DNA from: Monarcha castaneiventris obscurior
Taxonomy: Eukaryota > Chordata > Aves > Passeriformes > Monarchidae
Length of the DNA: 64,000 nucleotides
Assembly (NCBI GenBank): GCA_026261815.1
Contig: JAMPIT010000549.1
Location: 310,001 to 374,000, forward strand
Reading direction: 5' to 3'
The stretch's first letter is position 1, and each line of letters starts with the position of its first letter. Shown here piece after piece: positions 55,723 to 64,000 of the stretch. Under the pieces are notes generated by a model. The model searched no databases and was not told where the DNA came from. It saw only the letters and a list, made by a program, of their open reading frames with translations. The translations under genes and the position numbers were made by a program.

Positions 55723-58402
55723 AGTCCTCTTAATAAATATTGGCAGGGATATTTTCAACAATTTTCCATAAACCTCCTTAAAACCAAATATTTCCACTCT
55801 CAAGTGCATTTAAAAACTCAAGAAAGAGTGTCAGATATATTATAATTGAAATTACTTTTCTTCAAATAAATGTTCCTAAGCATATTTTGTAGTGTTGACC
55901 CGACTGAGTTGTCAATCTGTGTTGGTTTAGTTTCCCTTGTAATTCTGGATTTAAAAGACAATTGTCTCAAAGACATTATTGCAATGAGTACAGGAAGCAT
56001 AACTCACAGGAAGAAAATTCAGTGGTGCAAATATAGACAATTTATTTACACAAAGTGTAAATAAATTAAAGGCTGATATAGGTTTTGGAAATATACACAT
56101 GGGAAAGATCAGCATACAAAGTAAAATTAGAGGTAAAACCTCTTAAGACCGATCTCCCAAAGATAAATATCTGAAATAAAATATATTGTTGAATTGCCAG
56201 TTTCGGGGGAGGAAAGACAAATGAGTCATGTGTTAGCCTCTAGAATCAAGCTCTAGACAAGGACAGTCTATTGAGCACTCATAATTTCCTCTGTTGCTGC
56301 AGCAACAGGGAAGTAACAGGGGGTGAAATTGGCTTCATTTGAGATAAGGAATAACAATTTGCAGCTCTTCAGTGTTCATTGGTGAATTTACAGAACGGGC
56401 ATCCTCTGGCAGAAGAGAGAGAACTGCTTTATCTCCTGCAAAAAAAGGAAGCTAGATTTATTATGTTCAACAGTCGGGGGGATTAATAGGAACATAAACT
56501 ATTTAGAAGTGTAACACTTACCTACTCTCCCAGTTGTTAGTGTTTCTTAAACACTCAACAAACTAGAGAGCAGTGTTAGCTGCAACTGTGCTTGGGAAGA
56601 CAGGATAAGATTTAATGTTAATGCTGGTGTTCTATCAGTTAATACATACAAAGCTCAAAGTCCAGAGCCTTAGGCTATTCTATATGAGTGCCTGTGGTTC
56701 TGCCCCTGATTTCTATCTGAAATTCATTCTTTCTCACATTCTCTTGCCCATTTCTTGTTTGTCAGTCTGACTTTTCCTTAGTGCTTACTCTGCTGATGTG
56801 TCTAGAGGGGAGAAATCATGTCCTGGTCATTATCTTTACTTTGCTTTGATTTTCTTTGTAATAACATTGCTTTCTCCTCATCTGACCAGGAAAAGGGCCT
56901 GTTTATTAAACAGTCCAATAAACTAATTTACTACAATTTTACAACTATGGGGTGGAAGGCACTGCTGTTAAGTTGGCCAGTTGTCATGACTACTGTGGTG
57001 CAACAATGATTAGAAATAAGGAATCACTGTTCCAGACCTCTGCCCCAAACGTCTGAAAGCAAATAGTCCTGAAATAAATAGGTTATGATCAATAAACAGG
57101 ATGTTTTAGCCATAATGAAATAATGTCAAGAGCTATTATTTTTAAGACCTTATCTACTTTGGTTATAAATTGAGGGTGACTTTCATCCTTTGTGTTAAGG
57201 ACGTCCTTTTGCTTCCAATCAATATGAAGTTATCCAAATATTGGCCCTGTGAAATATCAGGAGTAGTGGACTTGAAACATCAGAAATTCTTTCCTCTGAG
57301 CAGGGTTTTAGCTGAGTCTAAGGTTGCACTAAATTATTCAGGCTGCGGGCTCTGATACCTGAACTGAGTGCACAACAATTTCCTGGACTATCTGCACAAC
57401 CAGTTGCACATTGGAGAGGAAAACCTGAGCGAAGGGGAAAAGAGCCTTTCCTCTTTTAGAAAGAGTTTTCATGTCAGTGTTCCAGTTTTCAAGTGCACAC
57501 AGGGTAGGGCTGTGGGATGAGATCGTTAAGTTCTAGGGAATGCTATTGCCTCTATCTTTCTCATCATTGAAAAACTGAATAAATGATCAGGGAAATTAAT
57601 GGTGAGAAAGGAGATTTTCAAATACAGCAGGAAACGCCATGGCAGTTGTATTCTCTCCATGACTGTACTGTAGCTGATGTTAAGAAACGTTTTGGATGTA
57701 GTGAATAATTGTGCCTTCCCATTCTTCATGTGCTGAACTGATGGTTCTGTGATTTAACAGTCTTGTAGAGAAATCAACTTTTCCCCACTAAGGATGTCTG
57801 AAGGACGTTTTGAAATCTTATTGCTTCAGTGGGTACCTGCATGTAATGTTCTTACAGTACTTGCCTTAAGATAAATAACACTTGGGATTCAACTGGGATC
57901 CTTCTGGCTGTTTGTAGGAAAGAAAATCATAAAATGCTGCATTAGTAATGCTGGAACCTTCAGTAATTATTTCTATTGTAATCTGGTAATTGTGTTTTCT
58001 CAGCACATGGAGGGATTAACATCCTGTTAACAGGATTAATATCCCTGTTCCTTTTGTACACTTTCCCCTACATCTAATACCTTTAGAATACTTTTGAAAG
58101 AGAACATTTCACGAGGCTGTAGTTAATCAAAGCACAGGCTTGAGACAAGTAGAATAAGTGCATTTATTTTTCTCCTGCCCTTTCCTCTGCATGTCTTCAG
58201 TGTTCAGTATCACAAATAAAGGATTTGTGTCGAATGCACTGCCACAGGCATTAATACAGAGTTAAACTTTAGAGACTGGTTGGTGTCTGGATAAAAAGGT
58301 GTAATTTTATCCTTCACACAAATAAATATACAAATCTTTAAATACCTACTGTGAAAGTGAGCCAAGGTAGCAAATCCCACATGCCAGCTGGTCAAGCTTG
58401 AT
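55723..58402. other. Unique AT-rich noncoding DNA
   Basis: No gene or repeat family recognised. Frames at 56818-57009, 57170-57355 and 57526-57729 are short and unremarkable. Confidence 0.5.
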
Positions 58403-58466
58403 ACTTCCAGGGATGAGGCAGCCACAGGGAAGGAGTTCTTCCCAATACCCAGGTTGACCTTCCTGT
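58403..58466 (-). mobile_element. CR1 LINE internal 3' fragment
   Basis: TACTTCCAGGGATGAGGCAG, CCACAGGGAAGGAGTTCTTC and CCAATACCCAGGTTGACCTTC correspond to the CR1 interval CTTCCAGGGATGGGGCAGCC...TTCTTCCCAATATCC, with the stretch between CCACAG and GAAGGA deleted. Confidence 0.7.
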
Positions 58467-59532
58467 TGTTTCCCCATAGCCCAGGCATAGACAAGGGTGA
58501 GCTTTTTTCTTGTCATTGTTCTCCACGCTTGTTTTGTCAGATCTGTGCTTTGTGTTTTTTCTGTGCCTCTTTTGTTCCTGGTTTCTGCCTTTTGCCCTTA
58601 GATTCTCAGTTTCCCAGGTCCTTGACCAGATAACCTCACTGGAATGAACCCTTCCACATGCCCTCATCAGCTGGTTCTCATCACCAACTCCCTCACTTGT
58701 CAGTCAGGTTTGTGTCCTTGTGTTTATGGCTTCCTGATTTACTCATTTCCCCTTTTTCTTTGCCTTGAAAAAGGCCCTTGTCCAGGTGCCCTTAAAGGAG
58801 CATGCTCTCCCCTTCCACATCCCCTCACAAACCATTCAGATGTGCTTCATTTCATGTTGTTATGGAAACAACAGGAGTACGAAACAGAACTTAGATACCA
58901 GTGCAGGGGGAAAAATGGTGTATTCATTGCTGTGTGCATCTAGAATTCCATATGCAACGTTCCCGACCCTGTCAAGATAGCTGGCAATGAGGATTTGCTT
59001 CCAGCTTCCATCTCAGGTGAAGTTCAGAATACATTTAGCACTCCATGGTGATTTTCAAAGCACTGTGCCTGCGATCTCTTTGATTCCACTGCTAATCAAT
59101 AAATGGACTTGTGCTTCTGCTGGCATTGTGCTCCTGGGATAAGCCTAGATATGGAAAATAGTAGCAGTTTTCCATTTAGGAGTCTTTGCTCATCCTTTGG
59201 AGCTACAGCAGGCACCAGCAGAACCTCGTGTAACTTGTACCTTGTAGCAGCTTCTGACACCACTTGGAGTGAACAGCTTTTAGTGAGAACAGCTCTAATA
59301 ACTGGAGGTGGACTGTAGGAAATCAGAGCCTCTGGTCAGCACAGAGAAGAACTCTCATGCTCAAGTTTCTGCAAATAGTCTCAAGTGCTTGTATTCTTTT
59401 TCAGGTTTCTAGATTATCACTAGTTGGCAACTTTAAATGCAATTTAAAAGCCTTTTTTTGGTTTAAATTTCAGAAAGTGTATTTCATTTAGCATGATCTC
59501 AGAAAAATCATTTCGCATGATTTCAAAAACTG
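58467..59532. other. Unique noncoding DNA
   Basis: No gene or known repeat. Overlapping frames at 58644-58943 and 58765-58980 have no domain. Confidence 0.5.
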
Positions 59533-59773
59533 ACTCAAGCTGTGCCAGGGGAGGTTCAGGTTGGATATTGGGAAAAATTCCTCCACTGAAACACAGGTCA
59601 GGCATCGGAAGGGGCTGGCCAAGACAGAGGTGGAGCAACCATCCCTGAAAGGGTTCCAAAAATGAGTGGACATGGAACTTTGTGGTGGGATTTAGTGGAC
59701 ACAGGGGGATTTGGTAGAAGGTTGGACTTGATCCTGGAGGTCTTTTCCAACCTTTACGATTCTGTGATTCTAG
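59533..59773 (+). mobile_element. CR1 LINE 3' end, about 240 bp
   Basis: ACTCAAGCTGTGCCAGGGGA, GGTTCAGGTTGGATATTGGG, CACAGGTCAGGCATCGGAAG, AGGTTGGACTTGATCCTGGA and GGTCTTTTCCAACCTTTACG, ending in two clean octamers, ATTCTGTGATTCTAG. Related to the 32036-32272 type but a separate variant. Confidence 0.95.
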
Positions 59774-59784
59774 ATGAGATAGAT

Positions 59785-59813
59785 GTATGCATGTATATAT
59801 ATACATATATATG
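59785..59813. repeat. (TA)n microsatellite next to CR1 3' end
   Basis: GTATGCATGTATATATATACATATATATG begins 12 bases past the CR1 tail, a common place for microsatellite growth. Confidence 0.85.
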
Positions 59814-60001
59814 TTAAATATTCTCATTAGACATGTTTTGATAGTACCACACAGTTTTAAACAACGGATGATGAGCAGGATATTTTTATTTTCCAGAATC
59901 TCAGTGTTCAGAATTACACGGTCCAATTGTTTTAATTATATTTTTCTATGGCATGTTTCAAAAGCACCAGAAAACAGATTTATTATTAGAATCAGAGAAT
60001 T

Positions 60002-60095
60002 GTAGACTCACAGAATATCCCGAGCTGTAAGGGACCCGCAGGGATCATCAGGTCCAAGTCCTGGCCTGAGCAGAGTGGGACAAGCCCCTCCCTTG
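60002..60095 (-). mobile_element. CR1 LINE, 3' end (CCCGAGCTG subtype)
   Basis: GTAGACTCACAGAATATCCC, GAGCTGTAAGGGACCCGCAG, GGATCATCAGGTCCAAGTCC, TGGCCTGAGCAGAGTGGGAC and AAGCCCCTCCC. Better preserved and longer than the related copy at 53301-53370. Confidence 0.92.
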
Positions 60096-61299
60096 ACAGG
60101 GTGGTGATGATATTTTCTCTGTGCTTTTCTCACAGTAGGGATTTTTTTCCACCTAAATTGCCTGGGACCTCCTAAAGCAGTTGATAGTTGCCTGAAATTA
60201 AAAGAATCCACTGCTATTGCAGTATAGTAAATGCCAGTCTTGCAAATAAATCCATGCAAATCTACGTTGCACCAAACATGGAGATTTAGAGAAACTTATT
60301 TCCCCAAGACTTTCCTGCAGATTCTAAATGTCTGGTCTTACACAGATCTGTTATTCCCATCACAGGACTCTGAACAGGGAACTCCCAATGTCCCTGCAAT
60401 TATCTAAGAGAGAAGGATTTCCTTCTACTCAACACTTTTTCATTTGGACTTTCTAATTTTTTCTTCATCTCTCTCTCTTTCATGTGTCTTTATAATACAT
60501 CCAAAAAAACCCCTAAACTCTATTTTCCTAAAATATAATGAAAAAAGCAAGTAAGTTAAAATAGTCCTTTGCAGTCAAATAATTTTAAGTTTTATAGTGG
60601 TTCTATGCTTTTTAAATGCATATCTTTGTTCCTTATATCCAGTCCCTTATTGAACTGCATGAACAGGAGAATTACTTCTGTTCTGAAAAATATGAAGATA
60701 AAGCAACAGATCATCTGCTGCAGACAATCCGAACTTCTCATTCTGAACAAAGCCTTTCTTGATACTCAGTAGAATTCATTTAATGAAATTCATAATGACA
60801 CATAAAGAAAAAGGTCCTTTCAGCACAGAAGAGCGGGAACTGACCACAAGAACTTCCTTTGTTCTGGTATCTTGGGCTTTTTAGGATGTTAGAAGCAATT
60901 AATTGTTGTTGGCTAATTTAATCAAATGCACTGCTCTTAACAGATCTTGAGGGCCACTTAAATCATTTCAGGATATGAACAGCCAAGCTAAGCAATCTCC
61001 ACTCTGGTACTGAATAAAATACTTGCCTGAAAACAACAAGACTGTTCTATAAACCATTTGGTGTTCCTAGCTGGATAAAAATACAAGGAAACACTGCTGA
61101 AAGACTAAAAAGCTCAGCAAAACAAAAGAAAACCAACCAACAGCAGAAAGAAAAAGCAGACAAACAAACCCAACTTATTTCTGGGAACACTGAGATCCAA
61201 ATTATTCACTTTTTCTTCATAATGTAACAGGGTGAAGTAACCTATGCAACCCTTTAATTCCTAAGTTTTAAGATGAGAGACCTTAGGCTTGAGTTTAGG
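60096..61299. other. Unique AT-rich noncoding DNA
   Basis: No gene or known repeat found. The 61120-61170 stretch is A-rich with CAAACAAACCC words. Confidence 0.5.
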
Positions 61300-61704
61300 G
61301 TTGAGTTTAGGATTAAGCTGAGGGAGCTGGGAAAGGGGCTCAGCCTGGAGAAAAGGAGGCTCAGGGGGGACCTTGTGGCTCTGCACAACTCCCTGACAGG
61401 AGGGGGCAGCCGGGAGGGGTCGGGCTCTGCTCCCAGGGAACAGGGACAGGAGGAGAGGGAACGGCCTCAGGCTGTGCCAGGGGAGGCTCAGGTTGGACAT
61501 CAGCAGGAATTTCTCCATGGAAAGGGTGGTCAGGCCTTGGAACTGCCCAGGGAAATCTTGGAGTCCATATTCCTGGAGGTGTCCAAGGAAGGCCTGGACG
61601 TGGCACTCAGTGATCAGGGGTGGGGACAAGGTGGAGATTGGGAACAGCTTGGACTCTTTGGCCTGGGAGGTCTTTTCCAACCTCAGTGATTCTGGGATTC
61701 TATA
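61300..61704 (+). mobile_element. CR1 LINE with ORF2 C-terminal remnant, about 405 bp
   Basis: The longest contiguous CR1 here. Near the 5' end it encodes Leu-Arg-Glu-Leu-Gly-Lys-Gly-Leu-Ser-Leu-Glu-Lys-Arg-Arg-Leu-Arg-Gly-Asp-Leu, the known C-terminal stretch of CR1 ORF2. Then come GGAACGGCCTCAGGCTGTGC, GGAGGCTCAGGTTGGACATC, GGAATTTCTCCATGGAAAGG, GTGTCCAAGGAAGGCCTGGA and a clean end CTCAGTGATTCTGGGATTCT. The frame 61273-61689 covers it but shifts out of the native ORF2 frame, and the antisense frame 61261-61680 is an artefact. Confidence 0.97.
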
Positions 61705-63968
61705 GCAAGAACACTTAAATTTGCTCCATTAGCAATGTGGGTATATTTGAACAATTATTTTCTTCTACAAATTAAGCATTAGTTGCCTTGTTCTTGTGTT
61801 ACCCTTTGGCTGGCACTGCTTTGTAAGATAAATAAATGGCTGATTGGATAACACATTCCACCTCCAGTGGCTTTATCCCAACAACTGGCAAATGCATCCC
61901 CTTCCCCCTGTCGCCTTCCCATTCAGGAATTAAAACTGCTTGACAGTACTAAATAGTTTCATAAAAGCTTCTCTCTCTAGTGCACACAATTGTTTCATTG
62001 AATTAGTCCAATATCATGTGCTGGTCATCTATGTAAATATTAACAGAAACCTTTTTGACTTATGAACATCCCATAAATAGACACAGACAATAAAAACCAG
62101 AAATTCTTCCATTCCTGAACAAAAAAAATCTCCTGCCATCTGGTTTTTCCCATTTATATCATTTGGACTAATGCTAGAGAAATATTCACACAAGCTCAGT
62201 AATGGAAGACACCTTTTCCCTCCACAAACCTTTTTTAAGCATTTTAGATCCCATCATGGGGTAACACGTGGCAAACAGAGACACGAGGTAATGACAAGCA
62301 TTGTTCCTTGCTTTTCCTGTGAAAGTGCGTATTTTCAAAATCAAAAAAAAAACCAACCCAAATCATTTAAGAAGTGTGCTGCTTGAAAAAAATTCTTGTA
62401 GATGTTGACTGCAAAGCCTTAGATCAAAAGATAACATTGGTGACAGCCACTGAGGCTTTCTGGAGGATGTAAAAGCTTAACAAAAATCTTCATCTGTTTC
62501 AATTAAAGAAAAACATCTTGGCACCCCCCAGAAGTAGAAATCTGCTGCAGGTTTGGCTTTCTAGCTTCTCAGGCAAAGTAATTTTTTATTAAAAAAGACA
62601 AGACTTTGATTACATGTGCTTCAGACAGGCCTTGCTTTATGTTGGATGTTGATAGAGGGTTTCCAGTATTACACCTGATGGATTTTCTACAAATAAATTC
62701 TTGAGGATTAGCCCTGCTTTATTGCAGATCTATTTTCTGAAGCAAGCAGCAATCCAGAGATATGTCATTTATGCTATTACAGACTTGCATTTCTGCTGAA
62801 ACGAATGGGGTTATTTTCTTAGATGATTTGTTTTGACAGCAGAAAAATGTATTTTAGAAGAGGGAGACCGATCAAAAGGTCTATCAACAAAGTACCTCAT
62901 TTACTTATTTATTTATAACTTTTTAAAATTATTTATTAAATTTATTAATTAAAATCCATATTTAGACCTGGATTCTGCCAGTCACACACACAAGAATTGT
63001 TGTATACATTGATTATGGAAGTCTGATCCAGAAGGCAGAAGAAACCAGCAGTGTGAAAACTTCGAGCACCCCCAGCACTTTTTATCTCTCAAGTTGGTGC
63101 TTGAGTTTCCACTGAGAGCGGCGTGGAAACAAAAGGAATAAATTGATGCTCTACATTTTGGTGTTTGTAATTTGAAAACCTCCCTCTGCCCAGGGGTTTC
63201 TCATTCCCATTCCCACCACAGCCACCTCAGAGACCCTGAAAGTGATGTGGTGTTCTGAGGAGGGCCAGTGCTGCCAATATTCCTACCTGCCCTCCATCCT
63301 TCAGAGGGAACTTCTGAAGAGGTGGTGAAAGCAATTTGAGGAGGAAATAAGACTTTGAATTAGTTGCCTGTTAAAATCTTGCAGAAACAAAGCATGATCT
63401 GACTTCCACAGAGCCTGTAAAGCACGGGCTCCTCCTCCCCTTGCTTACACCAATTCATCTCTCATTTCTTCATCCAGCACAATATAAATTAATACCAACA
63501 ATACATTCAAAGGAAATGGGAGGCAGTGATTTCTCTCTGATGATTTTTAGGTAAAAGCCCCTTGGTGTCTGTCCATGGTGAACGTGTGATGTTCCCTCTG
63601 ACTCAGCTACAGGAAAAAGATCATCCTGCCTTTTAGGCTTTAACTCCTGAGGAGGTGTTTCGTGGAGCCACTCTGTGATCTTAGCTTTGTTCACACATTT
63701 AATTGCAATTACACCATCCTTGTACTCCGGTAGCAGTCTTAATTGGGTAGCAGGAGCAGAAGTTGTAGTAGGATTATTTCTCAGATCTCAACTAGGAAAT
63801 CTCTGCTGCCTCTGTCAGCAGAGTGGAAGGCTCAGGAAGTTGGGCAGTGTGGATAAGGGCCATAAATGATTCCTATGGAATGAGTTTATTGTTTCCAGCC
63901 TTTTTTTGCTGTGAAGGATTTCACGCTGTGTAACAAAGCCCATGGGATGGCGTTTGCCATGTGGAATT
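61705..63968. other. Unique AT-rich noncoding DNA
   Basis: No gene or repeat. 62906-62950 is nearly pure A/T (TTTATTTATAACTTTTTAAA). Frames at 62171-62386, 63470-63694 and 63675-63869 show no domain. Confidence 0.5.
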
Positions 63969-64000
63969 GTTAAGGTTGGAAAAGACCTTTCAGGCCATCG
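63969..64000 (-). mobile_element. CR1 LINE 3' end, cut by the window edge
   Basis: GTTAAGGTTGGAAAAGACCT then TTCAGGCCATCG matches the GGTTGGAAAAGACC variant. The element continues past the last base of the window. Confidence 0.8.

Noticed and set aside
61261..61689. Pair of overlapping 138-139 codon frames on opposite strands
   Set aside because: Both lie on a CR1 3' end; the plus frame includes CR1 ORF2 C-terminal residues and the minus frame is its shadow.
1..64000. CRISPR arrays, operons, riboswitches and other prokaryotic features
   Set aside because: The repeats are avian retroposons and simple sequence repeats; no spaced identical direct repeats or bacterial gene layout is present.

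Overview
This window looks like a 64 kb intergenic (or very long intronic) stretch of a bird genome, most likely a songbird. The main evidence is about two dozen 5'-truncated CR1 LINE copies with the avian 3' end (TTCCAACC followed by repeated ATTCTRTGA-type octamers). A tRNA-Ile-like SINE with a CR1-type tail, resembling the zebra finch element TguSINE1, and young solo LTRs fit a passerine. The family names come from memory of consensus sequences and were not checked by a search.

I found no host protein-coding gene, rRNA gene, intact tRNA gene or CRISPR array. Every open frame is short (at most about 200 codons). The frames either run through repeats (CR1, LTR, the TTCC microsatellite) or have ordinary low-complexity intergenic composition, with no recognisable domain and no supporting splice structure.

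Layout. From 1 to 11.8 kb the DNA is AT-rich and unique, with a SINE at 0.77-0.91 kb, a 25-unit TTCC microsatellite at 3.26 kb and small CR1 tails. At 11.9-12.7 kb an LTR lies inside an older CR1, so the order of insertion can be read. An ancient CR1/L3-like LINE end sits at 14.6-14.85 kb and a head-to-head CR1 cluster at 16.7-17.1 kb. Three solo LTRs of one family lie at 19.86 kb (+), 30.78 kb (-) and 38.83 kb (+), with 4-bp flanking duplications (perfect for two, 3 of 4 for the third). A G/T-rich tract with a G-quadruplex-type motif is at 25.55 kb and a recognisable CR1 ORF2 remnant at 26.07 kb. From 27.8 to 33.3 kb there are repeat-poor, homeodomain-motif-rich stretches that are candidate conserved enhancers. 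From 39 to 64 kb there is unique AT-rich DNA with further CR1 fragments, best preserved at 48.9, 49.7, 59.5 and 61.3 kb.

Nothing here works as a gene system. What can be read is a record of retroposon insertion plus possible long-range regulatory DNA. I did not find a convincing undescribed system. The most useful leads are the solo-LTR family with its octamer-plus-TATA arrangement, the nested insertion, and the candidate enhancers.
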